DNA from: Rhodospirillales bacterium | Lineage (GTDB): Bacteria > Pseudomonadota > Alphaproteobacteria > Rhodospirillales > WMHbin7 | Length of the DNA stretch: 64,000 bases | Direction: 5' to 3' | Assembly (NCBI GenBank): GCA_016214125.1 | Contig: JACRPC010000014.1 | Location: forward strand, 84,003 to 148,002 | Shown: positions 28,910 through 37,470 of the stretch, piece after piece | Layout: every line of letters starts with the position of its first letter | How positions within the stretch are numbered: position 1 is the stretch's first letter | Notes under the pieces: generated by a model | The model's database searches: none | Told to the model about the DNA's origin: nothing | The model's input: only the letters and a program-made list of their open reading frames with translations | Program-made: the position numbers and the translations under genes

Positions 28910-29287
28910 CTATTCCAGGCTCTTCACATAGGCGTCGTAGGCGTCCTTGTCCATCAGTCCCGACATCTCGCCCGGCATGGCGACCCGAAGCTTGAAGAAC
29001 CAGCCGCCGCCCTCGGGCGATTCGTTGACCAGGCCCGGCTTGTCGGCGATCGCCTGATTCACTTCAATCACTTCGCCGCCGATCGGGGCATAGATCTCGC
29101 TGGCCGCCTTGACCGATTCCACCACCGCCGCCTGGGCGCCCTTGGCGAAAACGGCGCCGACCTGGGGCAATTCGACGAAAACGATATCGCCCAGCTTCTG
29201 GGCGGCGTAGGCGCTGATGCCGACCATGGCCGTGCCCATGTCAAAGCTGGCCCATTCGTGTTCGCCGGTAAAACGCAAGACGGTCAT
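28910..29287 (-). CDS. gcvH: Glycine cleavage system H protein
   Basis: A 125-residue lipoyl carrier protein shuttling the aminomethyl intermediate between P, T and L proteins. The lipoylated lysine is K60 in VESVKAASE. The opening FTGEHEW and [15 protein letters not shown] are family hallmarks. The L-protein gene is not in the window; the shared dihydrolipoyl dehydrogenase probably serves. Confidence 0.97.
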   Translation of the reverse strand: MTVLRFTGEHEWASFDMGTAMVGISAYAAQKLGDIVFVELPQVGAVFAKGAQAAVVESVKAASEIYAPIGGEVIEVNQAIADKPGLVNESPEGGGWFFKLRVAMPGEMSGLMDKDAYDAYVKSLE

Positions 29288-29320
29288 GCCGAGTGCTCCC
29301 CCTGGTAGCGGTTGATCGTG

Positions 29321-30439
29321 TTAACCCTTAAAATAGCGATGGGCGACGAAAGGCAACTTCGCCACCTTGGCCGGGCGGGCGGTGCCACGCACCATGAGAT
29401 CGAGCGTGGTGCCCTCGGCCGCATGGTCCGTCGCCACATAGCCCATGGCGATCGGGGCGTCGAGCGATGGCGCAAAGCCGCCGCTGGTGATCTCGCCCAC
29501 CGCGCGGCCGCCGGCCAGGATCGGGGTGTGGGCGCGGGCGGGCGCCTTGCCATCCGGCCGGATGCCGACGCGCCGGCGCGCCGGGCCGTTGGCCAATTGC
29601 GCACCGATGATAGCGGCACCGGGAAAGCCGCCCTCTTCGCGCCGACGCTTGCCGATCGTCCAGGCCAGGCCCGCTTCGATGGGCGTGGTCGTCGAATCGA
29701 GATCGGACCCATAAAGGCAGAGACCGGCCTCCAGTCTTAGGGAATCGCGCGCCCCCAGCCCCACCGGCATCACGCCCGGCTGGGCCAGCAGCAGACGCGC
29801 CAGTTCCTCGGCCCGATCGACCGGCATCGCGATTTCGAAACCGTCCTCGCCGGTATAGCCGGAGCGGGTGACGAAACAGGCGATCCCCTTGATCGCCACC
29901 GCCCGCCCACTCATGAAGGGCATGGAGGCCGTTTCGGGCGCCAACGCCGCCAAAGCCGGCGCGGCCGCCGGACCTTGCAGCGCCACCTGCGCCAACTCGG
30001 GATGAAACACCGCCTCGGTGCCGCTGCCGGTCAATCCCGCCTTCAAAAGCGCCAAATCCTCGGGCCGCCGTGAGGCGTTGACCACCAAGAAGAGACGGTC
30101 GCCATCGCGGGTGACCAGAAGATCGTCTTCGATGCCGCCCTGCTCGTTGGTGAACATCGTGTAGCGGACTCGACCTTCGGCCAGACCCAGGATGTCGCCG
30201 GGTACCAGCCGTTCCAGGGCCTTGGCCGGATCGGCGCCCACCAGCGAAATGGCGCCCATGTGCGAGACATCGAACAGCGCCGCCGCGTTCCGGCACTGGC
30301 GATGCTCGGCCAGGATGCCGGCTCGGTAGTGAACCGGCATTTCCCAGCCGGCAAAGGGAACCATGTTGCCGCCCAGTTCGCGATTGAGCGCGAAGAGCGG
30401 CGTGCGCCTTAAAGGCAGATCGGCGGTCAGAGCGTTCAT
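29321..30439 (-). CDS. gcvT: Glycine cleavage system T protein (aminomethyltransferase)
   Basis: A 372-residue tetrahydrofolate-dependent enzyme that releases ammonia and makes 5,10-methylene-THF. Family segments are VPFAGWEMPVHY, FDVSHMG and SGYTGEDGFEI. The start at 30439 has a good GAGGT ribosome site; the frame is open upstream into the riboswitch leader, which is not coding. It is the first gene of gcvT-H-PA-PB and lies directly behind the glycine riboswitch. Confidence 0.96.
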   Translation of the reverse strand: MNALTADLPLRRTPLFALNRELGGNMVPFAGWEMPVHYRAGILAEHRQCRNAAALFDVSHMGAISLVGADPAKALERLVPGDILGLAEGRVRYTMFTNEQGGIEDDLLVTRDGDRLFLVVNASRRPEDLALLKAGLTGSGTEAVFHPELAQVALQGPAAAPALAALAPETASMPFMSGRAVAIKGIACFVTRSGYTGEDGFEIAMPVDRAEELARLLLAQPGVMPVGLGARDSLRLEAGLCLYGSDLDSTTTPIEAGLAWTIGKRRREEGGFPGAAIIGAQLANGPARRRVGIRPDGKAPARAHTPILAGGRAVGEITSGGFAPSLDAPIAMGYVATDHAAEGTTLDLMVRGTARPAKVAKLPFVAHRYFKG

Positions 30440-30487
30440 GGCGTACCTCGCAAACGACAGAGTCCATCCGGGGCGGCCAAGCCGCCG

Positions 30488-30680
30488 GCTGCCCCCCTCT
30501 GTCTTGCGACCTGAAAGATTCACCAGGGCGTGCCCGGCTTACCTCGTCGGTGAGGCGGCCCATGGAACGGGCGGCCTACTTTCCAGATGCCCGCTCCCGC
30601 GCGGTCCTTTGGCCTGAGAGTTTCCGGGGGCGGTTGCTCCTTCGGCGCCGGACGGATCCGGTCTCTCCCGGGCGGGGTTC
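30488..30680 (-). ncRNA. Tandem glycine riboswitch
   Basis: On the minus strand the leader of gcvT has two aptamers in a row. The first shows GGGAGAG, GCGCCGAAGGAGCAA and AACTCTCAGGCCAAAGGAC; the second shows GGAAAG, CACCGACGAGGTAAGCC and ATCTTTCAGGTCGCAAGACAGAG. These are the conserved glycine-aptamer blocks, and the paired GGAGAG/CTCTC and GAAAG/CTTTC stems close them. A GC-rich hairpin candidate (30466-30487) and the gcvT ribosome site follow as the expression platform. In this class glycine usually switches the cleavage operon on. Confidence 0.93.
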
Positions 30681-30693
30681 GTTAGGCAGGGTC

Positions 30694-30721
30694 ATCCTAA
30701 TGGTCGACCGCACCCGGTCAA
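30694..30721 (-). promoter_or_regulatory. Candidate promoter of the gcv operon
   Basis: TTGACC (30716-30721) and TAGGAT (30694-30699) are 16 bases apart on the minus strand, with a T6 tract (30730-30735) upstream as a possible UP element. Transcription would start near 30687, a few bases before the first glycine aptamer, which supports the call. Confidence 0.6.
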
Positions 30722-30747
30722 GCCGTTTGAAAAAAGGCCACGGAATT

Positions 30748-30784
30748 CGCGGAGTCGCGCCAATGGCGAGGGTGCGACTCCGCG
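30748..30784. repeat. 11-bp perfect inverted repeat between gcv and hyf promoters
   Basis: CGCGGAGTCGC (30748-30758) and GCGACTCCGCG (30774-30784) are exact inverted copies with a 15-base centre. It lies between two divergent candidate promoters. No T run follows on the plus strand. It could be a protein-binding operator or an RNA hairpin. Confidence 0.6.
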
Positions 30785-30831
30785 CCAAAGGCCCGCGACT
30801 CGGGAAATCGGGGCCATTTTCAGGCCCTTTC

Positions 30832-30861
30832 TTGCATCGTCGACCAAGCGGGGCCTATCAT
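30832..30861 (+). promoter_or_regulatory. Candidate promoter of the hyf-like operon
   Basis: TATCAT (30856-30861) is a five-of-six -10 match; TTGCAT (30832-30837) lies 18 bases upstream as a weak -35. The start site would be near 30868, 18 bases before hyfB. Confidence 0.35.
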
Positions 30862-30885
30862 GCGTCGAAGCCTCGCCAAGGGAGG

Positions 30886-32916
30886 ATGAAAACGCTGGCG
30901 GCCCAAGCCTTGATCGCCATCGCCTTGTTGCTGGTCCTGTGTCCGCTGGCGATCCTGGGACACCGGTTGAAGGCCATTCATGCCCTGGTCTATGGCGCCG
31001 CGACCCTGATCAGCATCCATCTGGCTGGGCTTGGCGTGATGGGCTTGTTGGACGGCGACGCGATCGGCTCTGCCGGCGTGACCTTGCCGATCGGCCTGCC
31101 TTGGCTTCGGGCGCATTTCCGCTTCGATGCGCTTTCCGCCCTGTTCCTGGTGGTGGTCAATCTCGGCACCACGGCGGCCAGCCTTTACGGCATCGGCTAT
31201 GGCGGCCACCTCGCCCACCCCAATCGGGTGACGCCGATTTACCCCCTGTTTCTGGCCGGCCTCAACCTGACGCTCTTGGCCGACGACGCCTTCGTCTTCC
31301 TGATCGGCTGGGAGTTCATGTCGGTCTCCTCCTGGCTCTTGGTGCTGGCCGATCACGAGAAGCCGGAGAACCGCGAGGCCGCCACCACCTATCTGGTGAT
31401 GGCGGTGTTGGGCAGCTTCTGCCTGTTGGGAGCGTTCGGCGTCTTGGCGATGAACGGCGAGGATTACAGCTTCGCCGCCATGCGCGGCGCGGTGCTCGAC
31501 ACCGTCGAGGTGACACTGCTGGTCGGGCTGGTGCTGATCGGCGCCGGCTCGAAGGCCGGCGTGGTGCCGCTGCACGCCTGGCTGCCTTTGGCCCATCCGG
31601 CGGCGCCCAGCCATGTCTCGGCGCTGATGAGCGGGGTGATGACGAAAGTGGCGCTCTACGGCCTGGTGCGCATCCTGTTCGACTTGAACCGCCAGGCCGA
31701 TTGGGAATGGGGCGCGCTCTTGATGCTGCTGGGCGCCGCCACCGCGGTGCTGGGCATCCTTTACGCCCTCATGCAGACCGACATCAAACGCATTTTGGCC
31801 TATTCAACGGTCGAGAATGTCGGCGTGGTCCTGCTGGGGCTGGGGCTGGCCCTGGCCTTCCGCGCCTCCAACGAGCCCGCCCTGGCGGCCCTGGCGCTGG
31901 CCGCCGGCTTCTACCATGTGCTTAATCACGCCGCGATGAAAACGCTCTTGTTCCTGGGCGCCGGCGCCGTGGCGGCGACGACCGCCGAGCGGAATATTGA
32001 GCGCCTGGGCGGCCTCATCCGCCTGATGCCGGTGACCGCCGTCACTTTCCTGATCGGATCGGCGGCGATCTCGGCCTTGCCGCCCCTGAACGGCTTCGTC
32101 TCGGAATGGCTGATTCTGCAGACGCTGTTCAAGGCTCCTTCGCTGCCGATGTGGACGATGAAATTCGGCGCGCCGGTGGCGGGGGCGCTTCTGGCGCTGT
32201 CGGCGGCGCTGGCAGCGGCCTGTTTCGTGCGCGCCTTCGGCATCGTCTTTCTCGGCCGCGCCCGCAGCCCGGCGACCCTTGATGCCCGCGATCCCGACCC
32301 CTGGATGCGCGCCGCCCTGATCCTGACGGCGGGGCTGTGCCTGCTGTTGGGCATCCTGCCGGTCACCGTGACCTCGATGCTGTCCGACGTCAGTCAAAGC
32401 CTGATCGGCGTCGATCTTTCGGAATCGATCATTCAAGGTTGGCCGTGGCTGGCTCCGGTGAGCGCGGCGCGCGGCTCCTACAGCGGCACGGTGGTGGTGG
32501 CGTCGGGCCTGCTGATGATTCTCGTCACCGCCATCGTCATCAAGGGCTTCGGGACCCGCAAGATTCGCCGAGCCCCGGCCTGGGATTGCGGTCATGTCGA
32601 AGACAATCCGGCCACCCAATACACCGCTTCAAGCTTGGCGCAGCCGTTGCGCCGGGTGTTCGGCACCAGCCTGTTCGCCGCCCGCGAGCAGGTGGAGATG
32701 CCGATGCCGGACGAAATCGCCCCAGCGCGCTTGAGCGTCCGGGTGATCGATCCGGTCTGGCAGGGGCTTTACGCGCCCGCCATCCGCGCCGTTGACTGGC
32801 TTGCCAACCGCATCAACCGCTTGCAAAGCCTGACGGTGCGCCGCCATTTGCTCTTGATGTTCCTCACCCTGATGGTGATGCTGGTGTTGGCGGCGATTAG
32901 GCGGATGCTGACATGA
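30886..32916 (+). CDS. hyfB: HyfB-like proton-translocating membrane subunit
   Basis: A 676-residue protein related to complex I NuoL and hydrogenase-4 HyfB, with at least 14 membrane helices. Proton-channel residues are visible: the Glu of WEFMS (about 143), the Lys of GAGSKAG with the following PLHAWLP (about 222-232), and a Lys in DIKRILAYST. The C-terminal third holds a longer helical and soluble tail like that of HyfB. GGGAGG directly precedes ATG 30886, closer than usual, but no better start is in frame. First gene of the six-gene operon; it overlaps hyfC by 4 bases. Confidence 0.9.
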   Translation: MKTLAAQALIAIALLLVLCPLAILGHRLKAIHALVYGAATLISIHLAGLGVMGLLDGDAIGSAGVTLPIGLPWLRAHFRFDALSALFLVVVNLGTTAASLYGIGYGGHLAHPNRVTPIYPLFLAGLNLTLLADDAFVFLIGWEFMSVSSWLLVLADHEKPENREAATTYLVMAVLGSFCLLGAFGVLAMNGEDYSFAAMRGAVLDTVEVTLLVGLVLIGAGSKAGVVPLHAWLPLAHPAAPSHVSALMSGVMTKVALYGLVRILFDLNRQADWEWGALLMLLGAATAVLGILYALMQTDIKRILAYSTVENVGVVLLGLGLALAFRASNEPALAALALAAGFYHVLNHAAMKTLLFLGAGAVAATTAERNIERLGGLIRLMPVTAVTFLIGSAAISALPPLNGFVSEWLILQTLFKAPSLPMWTMKFGAPVAGALLALSAALAAACFVRAFGIVFLGRARSPATLDARDPDPWMRAALILTAGLCLLLGILPVTVTSMLSDVSQSLIGVDLSESIIQGWPWLAPVSAARGSYSGTVVVASGLLMILVTAIVIKGFGTRKIRRAPAWDCGHVEDNPATQYTASSLAQPLRRVFGTSLFAAREQVEMPMPDEIAPARLSVRVIDPVWQGLYAPAIRAVDWLANRINRLQSLTVRRHLLLMFLTLMVMLVLAAIRRMLT

Positions 32917-33857
32917 GCGCCGTCTGGCAAATCCTGCAGGCCCTGCTCTGCGTTGCCTTGGCGCCGCTCTTGACCGGCATCGTCCGCTGGGTCAAGGCCC
33001 GTCTGGTGGGGCGGCGCGGCGCCTCGCCGATCCAGCCCTACCGCGACCTCATCCGCCTGTTGCGCAAGGAATTGGTGCTGGCCCAGGACGCGAGCTGGTT
33101 GTTCCGCGCCGCCCCCTACTTGGTCTTCAGCCTCACCTGGCTGGCGGCGGCGATGGTGCCGGCCTTCACCACCAATTTGCTGCTGATCCCGGCCGCCGAT
33201 CTCATCACCCTGGTGGCGCTGTTGGGCGCGGCGCGCTTCTTCCTGGCCTTGGCCGGGCTCGACGTCGGCACCAGTTTCGGCGGCATCGGCACCTCGCGCG
33301 AGATGATGATCGCCTCCTTGGCCGAGCCGGCCATGCTGATGATCGTCTTCACCCTTTCGCTGTTGGCGGGCACCACCGCGCCGGCCCGTATCGTCGATCA
33401 TGTACTGGCCGGCGGTATCGGTCTGGAGGTCTCGATGGGTATGGCCTTGATCGCGCTGATCCTGGTGGCGATCGCCGAAAACGGCCGCATTCCCATCGAC
33501 AACCCAGCCACCCATCTCGAACTCACCATGGTGCATGAGGCGATGGTGCTGGAATACAGCGGCCGCCATCTGGCCTTGATCGAGGCGGCGTCGATGGTGC
33601 GTCTGCTGCTCTACGTCTCGCTCTTGGCCTGCATCTTCGCGCCCTGGGGAATCAGCCAATCGGGCAAGGGCGAGATCGGCATCCTGATCGGCCTGGCCAG
33701 CTACGGCGCCAAGATCGCGCTGGGCGCGGTGGCCCTGGGCGTCTTCGAGACCGCCATCGCCAAGATGCGGGTGTTCCGCTACGCCGACTTCCTGGGCGGC
33801 GCCCTGCTGCTTGCCGTGCTCGCCACCATCGTTCTCTACGTCTCCGAGGCGGTGTGA
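32913..33857 (+). CDS. hyfC: HyfC-like (NuoH-type) membrane subunit
   Basis: A 314-residue protein with about eight helices, homologous to complex I NuoH, which couples the soluble arm to the membrane arm. Characteristic parts are RRGASPIQPYRDLIRLLRKE (about 31-50, cytoplasmic loop), GTSREMMIASLAEPA and IPIDNPATHLELTMVHEAM, the last with the acidic residues lining the quinone-like cavity in NuoH. Coupled to hyfB and hyfE by overlaps. Confidence 0.92.
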   Translation: MSAVWQILQALLCVALAPLLTGIVRWVKARLVGRRGASPIQPYRDLIRLLRKELVLAQDASWLFRAAPYLVFSLTWLAAAMVPAFTTNLLLIPAADLITLVALLGAARFFLALAGLDVGTSFGGIGTSREMMIASLAEPAMLMIVFTLSLLAGTTAPARIVDHVLAGGIGLEVSMGMALIALILVAIAENGRIPIDNPATHLELTMVHEAMVLEYSGRHLALIEAASMVRLLLYVSLLACIFAPWGISQSGKGEIGILIGLASYGAKIALGAVALGVFETAIAKMRVFRYADFLGGALLLAVLATIVLYVSEAV

Positions 33858-34513
33858 TGAATTTCCATTACAGCGCGGCCCATCTGATCGGCGCCCTGGT
33901 CCTCCTCCTCGGATTCCAGCTTCTTTATCAGCGCCGCATCGCCGCGGTCATCCGCTCCTTCGCGGTGCAGGCCGCCGCGCTGGCCCTGGCGGCGGCCTGG
34001 CAGGCCTACATTCAAGATTCGCCGCATCTTTACATCACCGCCGCCATCGCCCTGGTCTTCAAGGCGATGATCGTGCCCTTCGCCCTCAACTGGCTGGTGG
34101 TGCGGCTGGGCATCCACAAGACCGTGGAGACCGCCCTGGGCATCGGTCCCACCATGATGATCGGCGTGGCGCTGGTGGCGCTGTCGATCGTCCTGGTGCT
34201 GCCGGTGACCCAGAACGCCAGCGCGCTGACGCGCGAGAATCTGGCGCTGGCGATGTCGGTGGTTCTTCTGGGCCTTCTGATGATGATCACGAGGCGCAAC
34301 GCGGTAAGCCAGGTGGTGGGCTTCATGGCGCTCGAGAACGGCCTGATCCTGGCGGCGGTGGGCGTCAAGGGCATGCCGCTGGTGGTCGAGATGTCGATCG
34401 CCTTTTCGGTGCTGGTGGCGATGATTCTGTTCGGCATCTTCTTCTACCGCATCCGCGAGCGTTTCGATTCGCTCGACCTTCACTATCTCGAATCCTTCCG
34501 GGGCGAGCGATGA
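33857..34513 (+). CDS. hyfE: HyfE-like membrane subunit
   Basis: A 218-residue protein of six to seven helices. The C-terminal half carries the NuoK-like motif GFMALENGLILA, whose Glu takes part in proton transfer. ATG 33857 overlaps the hyfC stop (TGATG), so I take it over the in-frame GTG one codon earlier. HyfE proteins correspond to NuoK with an extra N-terminal part. Confidence 0.9.
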   Translation: MNFHYSAAHLIGALVLLLGFQLLYQRRIAAVIRSFAVQAAALALAAAWQAYIQDSPHLYITAAIALVFKAMIVPFALNWLVVRLGIHKTVETALGIGPTMMIGVALVALSIVLVLPVTQNASALTRENLALAMSVVLLGLLMMITRRNAVSQVVGFMALENGLILAAVGVKGMPLVVEMSIAFSVLVAMILFGIFFYRIRERFDSLDLHYLESFRGER

Positions 34514-35949
34514 CGCCGGTGGGTCTCATTCTGGGAACGCCGCTGCTGGCCGCCCTGGTCCTGGCCTGGATCACCGATTACCGACTGTCGAGCGCCCTTA
34601 ATCTGTTGGCCTCGCTGATCACCTTCGGCGCCTCGCTGTTCCTGTTCGGCGTCCGCATTCCCGATTCGCTGTGGCTGTTCGTCGACGATTTCAACATCTA
34701 CCTGGTGGTGCTGACCGCCTTCGTCGGCCTCACCACCAGCCTTTTTTCCGTCGGCTACATTGCCCGCGAGAAGGCCGAAGGGCATCTCACCGCCCGTCAC
34801 CTGCGCTTCTATCACGCCATGTATCAGGGCTTCCTCTTCACCATGCTCTTGGCCTTGCTTGCCAACAATCTGGGCGTGATGTGGGTGGCGATCGAGGGCG
34901 CGACGCTGACCACCGTCCTGATGGTGAGCCTTTATCGGACGCGGGAATCGATCGAGGCGGCCTGGAAATATTTCATCCTCTGCAGCGTCGGCATCGCGCT
35001 GGCGCTGTTCGGCATCATCCTCATTTATCTCGCCGCCCAGCCGGCGATGGGACCGGGACCCGAGGCGATGGCCTGGACCGAGGTTCTGCGCGCCGCCGGG
35101 CGCTTCGAGCCGGCTCTGATGAGCCTGGCCTTCGTCTTTCTCTTGGTCGGCTACGGAACCAAGGCCGGCCTCGCCCCGTTGCACGCCTGGCTGCCCGACG
35201 CCCATGCCGAAGGCCCGACGCCGATTTCCGCCGTGCTGTCGGGCCTGCTTCTCAACGTCGCGCTTTACGCCCTCCTGCGCTTCAAGATGATTCTGACCGC
35301 CAACGGTGCCGCGCTCGATCCCGGTCCGCTATTGATCGGCATGGGGTTAACCTCGCTTCTGCTGGCCGGCTTCATGCTGTACCGGCGCAACGACATCAAG
35401 CGCCTGTTCGCCTATTCCTCGATCGAGCATATGGGCATCATCACCTTCGCCTTCGGCATGGGCGGCGCGGTTGCCAATTTCGCCGGCCTCCTGCACATGA
35501 CCATGCACAGCTTGGCGAAATCGGCGATCTTCTTCGCCGTCGGCATCATCAGCCAGATTGCCGGCACCAAGAAGATCGCCGACATCCGAGGGCTCACGGT
35601 CAGCCATCCGCTCTTGGGCTGGAGCTTTCTGGTGGCGGTGGCGGCCATCGCCGGCCTGCCGCCGCTCGGCATCTTCATGAGCGAGTTTCTGGTGGTCAGC
35701 TCGACCTTCGCCCGCCAACCCTGGCTGGCGGTGCCTCTTCTGATCGGGCTCTTGGTCGCCTTCGGCGCTTTGATCCTCAAGCTCACCGGGCTGGCTTTCG
35801 GCCCTCCCAGCATCGGCGCCAGCCAACGCTACCATCCGCTGGCGCTGGCCCCCTTGTTCGGCCATGTGGCGCTGGTGGCCGTGGCGGGCATCTGGTTGCC
35901 CGAGCCGCTGCTGCGCTGGTTTCAGATTGTCGCCCGGTTGTTGGGGTAG
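34510..35949 (+). CDS. hyfF: HyfF-like proton-translocating membrane subunit
   Basis: A 479-residue antiporter-like subunit with about 14 helices. Channel residues are the Glu of WVAIEGATLTT (about 130), the Lys of GYGTKAG followed by PLHAWLPDAHAEGPTPISA, and the Lys of NDIKRLFAYSSIEHMG. The start at 34510 overlaps the hyfE stop; the frame is open further back but inside earlier genes. With HyfB this gives two antiporter-like pumps in the complex. HyfD, a third one in E. coli hydrogenase 4, is absent. Confidence 0.92.
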   Translation: MTPVGLILGTPLLAALVLAWITDYRLSSALNLLASLITFGASLFLFGVRIPDSLWLFVDDFNIYLVVLTAFVGLTTSLFSVGYIAREKAEGHLTARHLRFYHAMYQGFLFTMLLALLANNLGVMWVAIEGATLTTVLMVSLYRTRESIEAAWKYFILCSVGIALALFGIILIYLAAQPAMGPGPEAMAWTEVLRAAGRFEPALMSLAFVFLLVGYGTKAGLAPLHAWLPDAHAEGPTPISAVLSGLLLNVALYALLRFKMILTANGAALDPGPLLIGMGLTSLLLAGFMLYRRNDIKRLFAYSSIEHMGIITFAFGMGGAVANFAGLLHMTMHSLAKSAIFFAVGIISQIAGTKKIADIRGLTVSHPLLGWSFLVAVAAIAGLPPLGIFMSEFLVVSSTFARQPWLAVPLLIGLLVAFGALILKLTGLAFGPPSIGASQRYHPLALAPLFGHVALVAVAGIWLPEPLLRWFQIVARLLG

Positions 35950-35952
35950 GCG

Positions 35953-37470
35953 ATGACCAACACCACCGTCCTTCTCGATTTCTTCCGCTACCGGCCCTCG
36001 GCGCCGAACCACCGCCCCTGGCCGCGCTATCGGCTGGAGGAAGCCGACTGGCGAACGATGATCGACATCGTGGCGGTGAGCGATTGGGACTTGCTGGGAC
36101 TGTGGGCGACGGCGGGCGAGGTTCACGCGGCGCTGCGCGAAAGCGAAAACGCCGCGGTCGTTGTGGCGTCGCTTGCCTGTCCGATGGGCCGCTACCCCGC
36201 CCTGTCGGGCGTGCGGCCGGGCGCCATTCGGCTTGAGCGGATGATCCGCGATCTTTGGGGTCTGGAGGCCGAAGGCGCCGCCGACCAGCGCCCCTGGCTC
36301 GATCACGGCCGCTGGCCCGTCGCCACCCCGCTTGGCGTGGCCGCCCCCCGCCAACCCGAACGTCTCCCCTACGCCTTCCAGACGGCCGAGGGCGACGGCA
36401 TCCACCAGATTCCGGTCGGGCCGGTGCATGCCGGCATCATCGAGCCCGGCCATTTCCGCTTCCACGCCAACGGCGAGACCGTGGTGCGGTTGGAGGAGCG
36501 GCTGGGCTATGTCCACAAGGGCATCGAATCCTTGATGGCCGGCAAGACGCCCCAGGAAGCGGCGAGGCTGGCCGGGCGGATATCGGGCGACAGCACGGTG
36601 GCGCACGCCTTGGCCTTTGCCCGCGCCGTCGAGGCCGCCGCCGGCATCGAGGCGCCGCCCCGGGCCCACTGGCTGCGCGCCCTGATGGCCGAGTTGGAGC
36701 GGATCGCCAACCATCTGGGCGATTTCGGCGCCGTCTGCAACGACGCCGCCTTCGTCATCATGCTTGCCCATGCCCTCGCTCTCAAGGAAGGCGTGCTGCG
36801 CGCCGCACGCGACGTCTTCGGCCATCGCCTGATGATGGATCGGGTGGTGCCGGGCGGCGTGACGGTCGATCTCGACCGCGCCCAGGCCGAAACCCTGCGC
36901 ACCCTGGTCCGCCGCCTTCGTCCCCGCTTCGCCGAACTGGAGGCGCTGTACGACGCCACGCCGTCGCTGCTCGATCGCACCGTCGGCACCGGTGTCACCC
37001 TGGCCTCGCTGGTGCATCGCTACGCGGCCGGCGGTGTCGTCGGTCGCGCGGCGGGCCGTGCCCTCGATGGGCGGCGCATGCCCGGCTATCCGCCTTATGA
37101 CGATCTCGATTTCCAGGTGCCGCTGGAAGCCGATGGCGACGTCCACGCCCGGCTCCTGGTTCGACTGGCGGAGATCAAGGAGAGCTTGGCCCTGGTCGAG
37201 AAGATCGTCGACGGCCTGCCCGCGGGTCCCCTCATTCGGCCGGTGCCGGAACAAGCCGGCGAAGGTCTGGCGCTGGTCGAGGGCTTTCGGGGCGAGATTC
37301 TCACCTGGGTGCGGCTTGACGAGAAGGGCCGGGTGGCGCGGTGTTTCCCGCGCGATCCGTCATGGTTCCAATGGCCGCTTCTGGAAGCGGCGATCGAGGG
37401 CAACATCGTCGCCGACTTCCCGCTCTGCAACAAATCGTTCAACTGTTCCTATTCGGGACATGATCTATGA
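35953..37470 (+). CDS. hyfG: HyfG-like large subunit without a NiFe site
   Basis: A 505-residue fusion of a NuoC-like domain (about 1-110) and a NuoD/hydrogenase-large-subunit domain. In group 4 NiFe hydrogenases the metal is held by RVCGIC near the middle and DPCxxC at the end. Here the first reads GRISGDST (residues 208-215), with both Cys replaced by Ser, and the C-terminus reads NKSFNCSYSGHDL, with Ser and Gly at the ligand positions. No C-terminal peptide for maturation protease cleavage is apparent. This matches Ehr-type subunits rather than a hydrogenase. The helical HKGIE, ELERIANH and RDVFGHRLMMDR segments of the family are retained. Confidence 0.88.
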   Translation: MTNTTVLLDFFRYRPSAPNHRPWPRYRLEEADWRTMIDIVAVSDWDLLGLWATAGEVHAALRESENAAVVVASLACPMGRYPALSGVRPGAIRLERMIRDLWGLEAEGAADQRPWLDHGRWPVATPLGVAAPRQPERLPYAFQTAEGDGIHQIPVGPVHAGIIEPGHFRFHANGETVVRLEERLGYVHKGIESLMAGKTPQEAARLAGRISGDSTVAHALAFARAVEAAAGIEAPPRAHWLRALMAELERIANHLGDFGAVCNDAAFVIMLAHALALKEGVLRAARDVFGHRLMMDRVVPGGVTVDLDRAQAETLRTLVRRLRPRFAELEALYDATPSLLDRTVGTGVTLASLVHRYAAGGVVGRAAGRALDGRRMPGYPPYDDLDFQVPLEADGDVHARLLVRLAEIKESLALVEKIVDGLPAGPLIRPVPEQAGEGLALVEGFRGEILTWVRLDEKGRVARCFPRDPSWFQWPLLEAAIEGNIVADFPLCNKSFNCSYSGHDL

